Below, piece by piece: positions 7,971-13,832 of a stretch of 17,507 nt of DNA. The position numbers were made by a program, and so were the translations under genes. The DNA is from Neptuniibacter sp. (GTDB lineage Bacteria > Pseudomonadota > Gammaproteobacteria > Pseudomonadales > Balneatricaceae), in assembly GCA_024686055.1 (NCBI GenBank), contig JAIBDV010000017.1:1-17507 (forward strand), given 5' to 3'. A model generated the notes under the pieces. That model had not been told where the DNA came from. It saw only the letters and a program-made list of their open reading frames with translations, and searched no databases. Positions within the stretch are counted from its first letter, which is position 1; every line of letters starts with the position of its first letter.

Positions 7971-7998
7971 CTGACATAGCAACACTTCCAGGTATAAT
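7971..7998 (+). promoter_or_regulatory. Sigma-70 promoter of 6S RNA
   Basis: A near-consensus promoter lies directly before the 6S RNA: -35 CTGACA at 7971-7976 (5 of 6 to TTGACA), 16-bp spacer, and perfect -10 TATAAT at 7993-7998. Transcription should start around 8004-8007, just where the terminal stem of 6S RNA begins. The region upstream (7863-7970) is AT-rich and holds no gene. Confidence 0.85.
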
Positions 7999-8004
7999 AG
8001 CCTT

Positions 8005-8187
8005 AACTCCCTGGGGTGTTTGGTTACTGGCATTGTCCCTCGAGCCGATAATCATACCACCGGGGGCAACTCGTAAGCCTTGATGTGCATGTCCGCCTGA
8101 CGGAAAGCCTAATAGGTTTCAGCTGCTCCCACCTTGAACCTTCGGGTTCAGGGGCTGCGTCGGTACCGGCACTTCCGGGGAGCCCTT
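8005..8187 (+). ncRNA. ssrS: 6S RNA (SsrS)
   Basis: The block downstream of zapA resembles E. coli 6S RNA in sequence and fold, and its length of about 183 nt is the same. The ends CTCCCTGGGGTG (8007-8018) and CACTTCCGGGGAG (8170-8182) pair as the closing stem. The left side of the central bubble reads TGTCCCTCGAGCCGATAATC, matching the conserved E. coli CCCTGAGCCGATATTTC region. A distal hairpin CTTGAACC-TTCG-GGTTCAGG (8133-8152) with a UUCG tetraloop corresponds to the conserved CCTTGAACC..GGTTCAAGG arm. 6S RNA mimics an open promoter and sequesters sigma-70 RNA polymerase in stationary phase. It is released when the polymerase makes a short pRNA from it, which here would begin near AUCGGCUCGAGGGAC. 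It is followed by fau after about 56 bp, as in E. coli, where the two are co-transcribed. Ends are approximate. Confidence 0.93.
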
Positions 8188-8243
8188 ATCCACTGCTATG
8201 ATCCTGCCTCCTTGTATTTCCCTATTCAGGACAGGAGCAGATT

Positions 8244-8831
8244 TTGGACCCACGCCAGCAACTCCGCCAGCAAATGCGTCGCTCACGTCGAGCATTGACC
8301 GCACAGCAACAGAAAACCGCCGCACGAAACCTGCTTGCCAACATCGCAACCCTGCCCGAATTTATTCGCGCCAGGCATATCGCCATCTATTTGCCGGCGG
8401 ACGGTGAAATAGACCCGCGCCCACTACTCGAGCGCTGCTGGGCTATGGGTAAGAAAACCTATCTGCCTATTCTGCACCCGATCAAGCATAACCGACTCTG
8501 GTTCGCCCCTTACGACGCCAGCACCCCGATGAAGCGTAACTGCTACGGCATCGAAGAGCCCCGGCTGGATAAAGCGCCCCGCCGTCCAGCCTGGGCCCTG
8601 GACCTGGTATTACTGCCGCTGGTCGCCTTTGATGCTCAGGGTGGGCGCATGGGGATGGGCGGCGGCTACTACGATCGCACCTTCGCCTTTACTCAGGGCG
8701 ACGCAGCACTTCGCGGTCCCACCCTGCTGGGCCTGGCCCATGAGTTACAACGGGTCGGAAAACTGCCCGTTGCCAGCTGGGATATTCCGCTAGCGGGCGT
8801 ACTCACCGACCATCACCGCTACCTCGGCTGA
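8244..8831 (+). CDS. fau: 5-formyltetrahydrofolate cyclo-ligase
   Basis: This 195-residue enzyme (YgfA/Fau; 5,10-methenyl-THF synthetase) converts 5-formyl-THF to 5,10-methenyl-THF using ATP. That recycles the folate by-product made by serine hydroxymethyltransferase. Family motifs are RARHIAIYLPADGEIDPRPL (about 42-61), LVLLPLVAFDAQGGRMGMGGGYYDRTF (121-147, the ATP/folate-binding GMGGGYYDR signature), and a C-terminal DIPLAGVLTDH. I chose a TTG start because AGGAG at 8233-8237 stands 6 bases before it and the next in-frame ATG (codon 11) would remove conserved N-terminal helix. It is encoded right after 6S RNA and probably on the same primary transcript. The rare TTG codon should keep translation low. 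Confidence 0.94.
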   Translation: MDPRQQLRQQMRRSRRALTAQQQKTAARNLLANIATLPEFIRARHIAIYLPADGEIDPRPLLERCWAMGKKTYLPILHPIKHNRLWFAPYDASTPMKRNCYGIEEPRLDKAPRRPAWALDLVLLPLVAFDAQGGRMGMGGGYYDRTFAFTQGDAALRGPTLLGLAHELQRVGKLPVASWDIPLAGVLTDHHRYLG

Positions 8832-9073
8832 TCAGACCCCATCGCTGCCTCTGACACATCGGATGCAGCGCGCCCCCTCCCTGCACACCAGACACCACGA
8901 CTCTGACAACACGACCAATAAGGCAGCGCTGGTACTATATAAACCAGAGGGAGTGTACTGAAGCCAGCAACGGCTCAGGAAAGAAAATCGCAGAGGCATA
9001 ATACCGGCTACATAAGAGTTGAAAACACAACCCGACCGATATTAAACACTCGCTGAATTATTAATACAAAATA

Positions 9074-9202
9074 TCAGCTGTTATTAAAAACCTGCTGTAC
9101 AAGCGTTGCGAACTGGAAGTCGACATGGCTTACACCTGTCATTACTGAACCAATGACAAATACCATCACCAGAATTAAAACGATATCCGGGCCTTTTTTC
9201 AT
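9074..9202 (-). CDS. Predicted 42-residue single-pass membrane protein
   Basis: A short frame on the minus strand encodes 42 residues and a TGA stop. It starts MKKGPD, then has one strongly hydrophobic helix, IVLILVMVFVIGSVMTGV (residues 7-24), and ends with a polar amphipathic tail (SHVDFQFATLVQQVFNNS). The positive MKK before the helix predicts N-in, C-out orientation, or an uncleaved signal anchor. The distribution is unlikely by chance in AT-rich spacer DNA: a basic start, an 18-residue pure hydrophobic block, and a stop soon afterwards. The Shine-Dalgarno is weak (GTAGAG/GAGAG just before ATG), and I find no clear promoter or terminator. Function is unknown. I do not recognise a named family, although small proteins of this shape occur in related genomes. 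Confidence 0.6.
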   Translation of the reverse strand: MKKGPDIVLILVMVFVIGSVMTGVSHVDFQFATLVQQVFNNS

Positions 9203-9575
9203 CTCTCTACTCTACAAGCCGTTGGTGAATGGGCAATCCAGAGCAACCAACAAGGTACAAAAACGCTTGTTAGTTTTCCAGATATACAGATTTTTGCAAG
9301 CACTTTTGAAGTAGTGCTAAATACTCTTTCGGCAAGTTAGCGCAGGTGTTTAATAAATACTGATAGAAAACCCACCAAGACCTATGAATTAACAGAGTTT
9401 TTTCAATTCAGTGACAACCTTATCAGCCAGTAAAGCAGATCAGATCAGGTAAAAACCTGCACAACCGGCCACTAATTACTGTCGATGTTTCAACAGGTTA
9501 GGACTTGCGATTAAACACTCAACAGCATCTGAACAAAAATATTTATCCAAGGCATGATATTTAAACGGATAGTTT

Positions 9576-9732
9576 AAAGAAAAAAAGCTGGATAAAAACA
9601 CAGCTTACGAATGAAAAATCACCAAAAGACCAACAAAACACCCGGCACCAGGCTGACTGAGACCTTAATGGGTGCCGCCAGCACAGCTTTGCACTAACGT
9701 GAATTCCCCCTGACTACTCTGTTTTTTTCGCT
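9576..9732 (-). ncRNA. Candidate G/U-rich small RNA divergent from gcvR
   Basis: On the minus strand a possible promoter (-35 TTGGCT, plus positions 9761-9766; 16-bp spacer; -10 TATATA at 9739-9744) would start RNA near 9732. The RNA would contain a strong hairpin of 7 bp (CGGCACC/GGTGCCG, 9643-9677) with an inner AGG/CCT extension. A single-stranded linker made mostly of G and U follows (9611-9642, including GGGTGTTTTGTTGG). It would end in AAGCTG/CAGCTT (9585-9606) followed by five Ts, C, and three Ts, which is an intrinsic-terminator shape. A structured 5' part, G/U-rich linker and U-tailed terminator is the layout of GcvB-like sRNAs. There is no sequence match that I can name, and expression is unproven. 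Confidence 0.35.
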
Positions 9733-9735
9733 CAG

Positions 9736-9744
9736 TGGTATATA
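9736..9744 (+). promoter_or_regulatory. Possible extended -10 promoter for gcvR
   Basis: TGGTATATA forms an extended -10 (TG-n-TATATA) on the plus strand, with no good -35 upstream. Transcription would begin near 9751 and give a leader of about 60 nt. The TATATA core is self-complementary and is also the -10 proposed for the opposite-strand small RNA, so the two promoters may compete. Confidence 0.4.
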
Positions 9745-9764
9745 TTCAGAGACGGAATACAGCC

Positions 9765-9794
9765 AACGACTGTTGAGGACTATGGTCGTTTTTT
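9765..9794 (+). terminator. Terminator-like hairpin inside the gcvR leader
   Basis: AACGAC (9765-9770) pairs with GTCGTT (9785-9790) around a 14-base loop and runs directly into a T-tract (six Ts in total from 9789), 17 bp before the gcvR ATG and 8 bp before its Shine-Dalgarno. CAAC-GACT-GTTG at 9764-9775 is an alternative small hairpin using the same left arm, so the two folds are mutually exclusive. This could be an attenuator. It could also be the end of an upstream plus-strand transcript, or chance. Confidence 0.4.
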
Positions 9795-9811
9795 AGCAAG
9801 CAGGAGTCACT

Positions 9812-10324
9812 ATGACCACATCTCTGGTTTTAACCGTTATCGCCCCGGACAAGCCGGGCCTGGTGGAACTGATATCCAACACCGTTGCAACACATCAGGG
9901 TAACTGGCTGGAATCCAGCATGTCGCGGCTGGCAGGTAAATTTGCTGGCATCCTCACCGTCGCCGTGCCAGAAGCAAACTGCCCGGCACTGATTAACGCC
10001 TTGAACGCACTGGAAGCCCAGGGGCTGAAGATTGTCACCGAGGTCAGCAATGAGCCTGTCGCAGATCAGCGTAAAGCACTGACTCTGGAACTGGTTGGGC
10101 ATGATAAGGCAGGCATTGTCCGCGACCTGTCCCAGGCACTGGCCAACCGTCATATCAATGTTGAACGACTGAGCACCGAGCTGGTATCCGGCTCCATGTC
10201 AGCCGAAGAACTGTTCAAGGCACAGGCAGACCTGCTGGCCCCTGCCGATACCGACCTGGATGAACTGCAGGATGCACTGGAAGCCATTGCCAGTGATCTG
10301 ATGGTTGATATCACACTGAACTAA
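9812..10324 (+). CDS. gcvR: Glycine cleavage system transcriptional repressor GcvR (double ACT domain)
   Basis: The 170-residue protein consists of two ACT domains. The first (about 4-80) begins LVLTVIAPDKPGLVELISNTV. The second (about 88-168) begins LTLELVGHDKAGIVRDLSQAL. Both carry the DKPG/DKAG turn of ligand-binding ACT domains. There is no DNA-binding domain. In E. coli, GcvR acts by binding the activator GcvA and turning it into a repressor of gcvTHP when glycine is scarce. Whether a GcvA partner exists here cannot be seen. A good AGGAG Shine-Dalgarno precedes the ATG. The gene is monocistronic: it has its own terminator and is convergent with argH. The alternative is a GcvR-like ACT protein with another partner, as many marine gammaproteobacteria carry such paralogues. 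Confidence 0.85.
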   Translation: MTTSLVLTVIAPDKPGLVELISNTVATHQGNWLESSMSRLAGKFAGILTVAVPEANCPALINALNALEAQGLKIVTEVSNEPVADQRKALTLELVGHDKAGIVRDLSQALANRHINVERLSTELVSGSMSAEELFKAQADLLAPADTDLDELQDALEAIASDLMVDITLN

Positions 10325-10353
10325 GCGACGTTTCAGGGCTGCACACCTAAACG

Positions 10354-10384
10354 AAAAAGCCGCTGCAGATGCAGCGGCTTTTTT
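10354..10384. terminator. Bidirectional terminator between gcvR and argH
   Basis: A strong hairpin has arms GCCGCTGC and GCAGCGGC with an AGAT loop (10359-10378). It is flanked by five As on the left and six Ts on the right, so it works in either direction. It lies 30 bp after the gcvR stop and about 50 bp after the argH stop on the opposite strand, and serves both convergent genes. Confidence 0.92.
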
Positions 10385-10432
10385 ATGCTTATCGATCCAG
10401 TCCGGGTAACCCGGTCAGAATCAGGCCGCGAC

Positions 10433-11824
10433 TTAACGCGCCGCCAGCATCACCTTCGCACGCTCAACCGCTGCCAGCACCTGCTTAGGTGCCGTGCCGC
10501 CGATATGGTCACGGGCGGCGACAGAACCATCCAGCGTCAGCACTTCAAATACATCCTGCTCGATGGTATCGGAGAACTGTGCCAGCTCGGCCAGTGTCAT
10601 TTCACCCAGGTCTTTATTCTGTTCGATGCCGTATGCAACTGATTTACCCACCACTTCGTGAGCATCACGGAACGGCATGCCTTTACGTACCAGGTAATCG
10701 GCCAGATCAGTCGCTGTGGAGAAACCACGCAATGCGGCTTCACGCATGCTGTCTTTCTTCGGCTCCAGCGCCGGTATCATATCGGCAAACGCACGCAGAC
10801 AGCCTTTCACTGTATCGATAGCATCGAACAGTGGCTCTTTATCTTCCTGGTTGTCTTTGTTGTAAGCCAGTGGCTGTGACTTCATCAGCGTCAGCAGGCT
10901 CATCAGGTGACCATAGACACGGCCCGATTTGCCACGTACCAGCTCCGGCACATCCGGATTTTTCTTCTGCGGCATAATAGAGGAACCGGTGCAGAAGCGG
11001 TCTGGCAGGTTGATGAAGTTGAACTGTGCTGAAGTCCACAACACCAGTTCTTCCGACATCCGCGTCATGTGCATCAGCAGGATGCTGGATGCTGCACAGA
11101 ATTCGATAGCGAAGTCACGGTCGGATACCGCATCCAGTGAATTCTCCGCGGGGGCGCTGAAGCCCAGCAGCTCGCAGGTCATATCACGCTGAATCGGGTA
11201 GGTTGTACCCGCCAGTGCCGCGGCACCCAGTGGCATGATGTTGGTGCGCTCACAACAATCGACAAAGCGACCGTAGTCACGGCTGAGCATCTCAAACCAT
11301 GCCATCAGGTGATGACCAAAGGTCACCGGCTGTGCCGTTTGCAGGTGGGTGAAACCTGGCATGATGGTATCGTTTTCACGCGCAGCAACGCTCAGCAGAC
11401 CTTCCTGCAGGCGGGTAATTTCCGCCAGAATCAACTCAATCTCATCACGCAGATAGAGACGGATATCCGTTGCCACCTGGTCATTACGGGAACGACCGGT
11501 ATGCAGTTTTTTACCGGTAACACCGATTTTCGCTGTCAGTGCGGCTTCGATGTTCATATGCACATCTTCCAGCGCAATGGACCATTCAAACTGACCGCTT
11601 TCGATCTCGACCCGAATTTCTTCCAGCCCGCGCAGAATATCATCGCGCTCAGCTTCGGTCAGAACGCCGGCAGCTGTCAGCATTTTCGCGTGGGCAATGG
11701 AGCCACGGATATCCTGCAGGTACATACGCTGGTCAAATTCAACCGAGGCGGTGAAACGGGCGACAAAAGCATCTGTAGGCTCGTTAAAACGACCGCCCCA
11801 TTGCTGGTTTGTTGTGTTGCTCAT
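10433..11824 (-). CDS. argH: Argininosuccinate lyase
   Basis: The 463-residue protein has the usual length of the enzyme. It splits argininosuccinate into arginine and fumarate, the last step of arginine synthesis, and acts as a cytoplasmic homotetramer. The fumarase/aspartase superfamily signature GSSIMPQKKN lies at residues 280-289, with the catalytic serine at about 281. HTGRSRNDQVATD (108-120) and PGFTHLQTAQP (156-166, with catalytic His160) are the other conserved substrate-binding regions. The start SNTTNQQWGGRF is typical. A GAGGA Shine-Dalgarno lies upstream of the ATG at 11824. The gene is divergent from hemC and shares a 270-bp upstream region with it. In Pseudomonas the algZ-algR pair lies between argH and hemC; it is absent here. 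No convincing ArgR box was seen. Confidence 0.97.
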   Translation of the reverse strand: MSNTTNQQWGGRFNEPTDAFVARFTASVEFDQRMYLQDIRGSIAHAKMLTAAGVLTEAERDDILRGLEEIRVEIESGQFEWSIALEDVHMNIEAALTAKIGVTGKKLHTGRSRNDQVATDIRLYLRDEIELILAEITRLQEGLLSVAARENDTIMPGFTHLQTAQPVTFGHHLMAWFEMLSRDYGRFVDCCERTNIMPLGAAALAGTTYPIQRDMTCELLGFSAPAENSLDAVSDRDFAIEFCAASSILLMHMTRMSEELVLWTSAQFNFINLPDRFCTGSSIMPQKKNPDVPELVRGKSGRVYGHLMSLLTLMKSQPLAYNKDNQEDKEPLFDAIDTVKGCLRAFADMIPALEPKKDSMREAALRGFSTATDLADYLVRKGMPFRDAHEVVGKSVAYGIEQNKDLGEMTLAELAQFSDTIEQDVFEVLTLDGSVAARDHIGGTAPKQVLAAVERAKVMLAAR

Positions 11825-11877
11825 GGAAGAATCCTCTACGTTCGCAGCAATGTGCTCGATCCAAAAAAGTGGCCGTC

Positions 11878-11886
11878 AGTATACCA
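11878..11886 (-). promoter_or_regulatory. Likely extended -10 promoter of argH
   Basis: Read on the minus strand this is TGGTATACT, a TG-n-TATACT extended -10 (5 of 6 in the hexamer). No good -35 lies 17 bp upstream, as is common with extended -10 promoters. It would give a 5' leader of about 45 nt before the argH ATG. Confidence 0.5.
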
Positions 11887-12016
11887 CGAAGGTCCCAGCG
11901 CCCCGAAGGGCACTTTAGCCCTCACGACAACGGCCCGGTGCATTACCATGCTCAACAGCACCTTGACCTGTATCAGGCCGATTTCACCGATTAGTTAATC
12001 CAGAGCCACCTGCGGT

Positions 12017-12047
12017 CTGCCAGGCCATTGTACGATTCTGCTACAAT
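12017..12047 (+). promoter_or_regulatory. Probable hemC promoter
   Basis: The -10 is TACAAT at 12042-12047 (5 of 6), with a poor -35 candidate CTGCCA at 12017-12022 and a long 19-bp spacer. RNA would start near 12054, leaving a leader of about 40 nt. That leader holds a small hairpin CCCGC-TGTG-GCGGG (12063-12076) just before the Shine-Dalgarno (AGGATCAGG). The -10 is embedded in a perfect inverted repeat, listed separately. Confidence 0.5.
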
Positions 12048-12051
12048 GGCC
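12023..12051. repeat. Perfect 10-bp inverted repeat over the hemC -10 (operator-like)
   Basis: GGCCATTGTA (12023-12032) and TACAATGGCC (12042-12051) are exact reverse complements separated by 9 bases. The right arm contains the hemC -10 hexamer. The left arm provides TACAAT on the opposite strand, pointing toward argH. The size and symmetry fit a dimeric regulator site, but no regulator is identified. Confidence 0.7.
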
Positions 12052-12094
12052 CCTCAAATTCCCCCGCTGTGGCGGGTAGTACAGGATCAGGCTA

Positions 12095-13039
12095 ATGAGT
12101 AAGAAGACAGTCCGTATCGCCACTCGCAAAAGTCTGCTGGCCCTATGGCAGGCAGAGTACGTGAAAGCAGAGCTGGAAAAGCACTATCCCGAGCTGACCG
12201 TCGAGCTGGTCACAATGACCTCCCGTGGTGACATTATTCTGGATACGCCCCTGGCCAAGGTCGGCGGCAAGGGACTGTTTGTCAAAGAACTGGAAACCGC
12301 CATGCTGGAAGACCGCGCCGATATCGCGGTACATTCCATGAAAGATGTCCCGATGGCCTTCCCGGATGGTCTCGGCCTGGCGGTCATCTGTCCGCGCGAG
12401 CGCCCCACTGACGCCTTTGTGTCTAACAATTTCAAAACACTGGACGCACTGCCAGCAGGCAGCGTGGTCGGCACCTCCTCACTGCGCCGCGAAGCGCAGC
12501 TGCGCGAGAAACGCCCGGACCTGAAAATCCACTGGCTGCGCGGCAACGTACAGACCCGGCTGGGCAAGCTCGACAATGGCGACTACGACGCCATTATCCT
12601 GGCCACTGCGGGTCTGGTTCGCCTCAAATTGCAGGACCGCATTGCCGAGGAACTGAACACCGAGTTCTGCTTGCCTGCAGGCGGCCAGGGCGCTGTCGGT
12701 ATTGAGTGTCGCAATGACGATATTGAGATGCTGGAACTGCTTAAACCCCTGCATCATCAACACACGGCCTGGCGTGTACTGGCCGAGCGGGCAATGAACC
12801 GTCGGCTCGAAGGCGGCTGCCAGGTGCCCATCGGCTGCTACGCCACGATCAGCGAGGACCTGAGCAGCATGCGCCTGCAAGGCCTGGTCGGCCGTCCAGA
12901 CGGCACCCTGGTATTGCGCGATGAGATCAGCGGCAAGCCCGAAGATGGCGAGCAGCTGGGTATTGCCCTGGCTGAACGACTGCTGGATGCTGGCGCAGCT
13001 GACATTCTCAAAGCCGTTTACGCCCAGGCCAATGACTAA
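12095..13039 (+). CDS. hemC: Porphobilinogen deaminase (hydroxymethylbilane synthase)
   Basis: The 314-residue enzyme polymerises four porphobilinogens into hydroxymethylbilane for heme and related tetrapyrroles. The dipyrromethane cofactor cysteine is C242 in LEGGCQVPIGCYA, the same number as in E. coli. The catalytic aspartate is D84 in HSMKDVP. Domain 1 starts VRIATRKSLLALWQAEYV; TSRGD (about 42-46), GKGLFVKELE (59-68) and VGTSSLRREAQL (125-136) are further conserved substrate-binding segments. The Shine-Dalgarno region AGGATCAGG precedes the ATG. It is the first gene of hemCDXY, and its stop overlaps the hemD start by 8 bp. It is divergent from argH. Confidence 0.97.
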   Translation: MSKKTVRIATRKSLLALWQAEYVKAELEKHYPELTVELVTMTSRGDIILDTPLAKVGGKGLFVKELETAMLEDRADIAVHSMKDVPMAFPDGLGLAVICPRERPTDAFVSNNFKTLDALPAGSVVGTSSLRREAQLREKRPDLKIHWLRGNVQTRLGKLDNGDYDAIILATAGLVRLKLQDRIAEELNTEFCLPAGGQGAVGIECRNDDIEMLELLKPLHHQHTAWRVLAERAMNRRLEGGCQVPIGCYATISEDLSSMRLQGLVGRPDGTLVLRDEISGKPEDGEQLGIALAERLLDAGAADILKAVYAQAND

Positions 13040-13832
13040 ACCGCTGGCCGGACAGCGGGTTCTGGTTACCCGCCCGGCCCACCAGGCGCAAGACCAGATC
13101 GACCAGCTCACCCGGCTCGGTGCTACGGCGGTGCCACTGCCGTTACTGCAGATTAATGCCGTAACGGAAGATGACCCGTCGTATCACCCACTGAAAAGCC
13201 GTATCCTCGATCTGGATTTGTACCACAGCGTCATCTTTATCAGCGCCAATGCCGCCCGTATCGGCGCTGACTGGATTGATCAGTACTGGCCGCAGTTACC
13301 GCTGGGGGTGAGCTGGCTGGCTATTGGCCGCCGTACAACTCAGGCTCTGGCCAACTATGGCATTACTGCATTTCACAGTGAACAAGGGTACGATTCGGAA
13401 GCCCTGCTGGCTGCCACGCCGCTACAGGCGATTGATGGCCGCAAGATTTTAATCATGCGGGGTCAGGGCGGCCGGGAATTACTGGCTGATACCCTGCGAC
13501 AACGGGGCGCTGAGGTTGACTATGCCGACCTGTATCAGCGCAGCTGCCCACACTACAGTGAGGCGCAGCTGAACAGTGCATTGACGACACCCCTCGACGC
13601 TCTGCTGGTCACCAGTGCTCAGGCACTGGATAACCTGCAGGCACTGGCAGGCCCCAGGCTTGCATCGTTACAACATCATCCGCTGATTGTCCCCAGTGAA
13701 CGAATCGCCTCACTGGCTCAACAGCAAAGCTGGCAGCAGGTCCGGGTAGCAGAAGGCCCCGACGACCGCGCCATGATCCAGGCGCTATTGCCTGATATGG
13801 ATTTGGAAAGCGACCATGAGCACAACAGATAA
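13032..13832 (+). CDS. hemD: Uroporphyrinogen-III synthase
   Basis: The frame is open further upstream, but the start is best placed at the ATG at 13032, which overlaps the hemC stop and gives 266 residues (E. coli has 246). The enzyme closes hydroxymethylbilane with D-ring inversion to uroporphyrinogen III. HemD proteins are divergent, but several family segments are clear: RVLVTRPAHQA near the start, VIFISANAARIG, LAIGRRTTQALANYGI, the most diagnostic ILIMRGQGGRELLADTLRQRGAEV, LLVTSAQALDNL, and a C-terminal PSERIASLAQQQSW. Overlap with hemC predicts translational coupling, and the 3' end overlaps hemX by 17 bp. Confidence 0.94.
   Translation: MTKPLAGQRVLVTRPAHQAQDQIDQLTRLGATAVPLPLLQINAVTEDDPSYHPLKSRILDLDLYHSVIFISANAARIGADWIDQYWPQLPLGVSWLAIGRRTTQALANYGITAFHSEQGYDSEALLAATPLQAIDGRKILIMRGQGGRELLADTLRQRGAEVDYADLYQRSCPHYSEAQLNSALTTPLDALLVTSAQALDNLQALAGPRLASLQHHPLIVPSERIASLAQQQSWQQVRVAEGPDDRAMIQALLPDMDLESDHEHNR

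Larger units (their letters stand above)
8832..9811. other. AT-rich 980-bp gap between fau and gcvR
   Basis: This is the longest stretch without a large gene, and from about 8990 to 9640 it is visibly richer in A and T than the flanking genes. It contains a likely 42-codon minus-strand gene (9074-9202), a candidate minus-strand small RNA (about 9576-9732) and the gcvR promoter and leader (9736-9811). Between 8832 and 9073 I see only a weak hairpin (CTGGT/ACCAG, 8929-8947) and no clear terminator for fau. Between 9203 and 9575 I see no convincing element: only a 6-bp stem AGCACT/AGTGCT around 9299-9318, and an 11-bp word shared with the left part of the gap. No tRNA, IS end or phage attachment site was recognised. 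Confidence 0.7.

Noticed and set aside
9041..9520. 11-bp direct repeat ATTAAACACTC (9041-9051 and 9510-9520) as mobile-element or attachment-site ends
   Set aside because: It is short, AT-rich and 460 bp apart, with no transposase or integrase and no target duplication pattern. It is compatible with chance.
9611..9697. 28-codon plus-strand frame beginning ATGAAAAATCAC
   Set aside because: It has no Shine-Dalgarno or hydrophobic or family-like pattern. It lies over the candidate minus-strand RNA hairpin, which explains its composition better.
12921..13031. Open frame extending hemD upstream into hemC
   Set aside because: HemD homology begins at MTKPLAGQRVLVTRP (13032), and the extra 37 codons are the hemC 3' end read in another frame.
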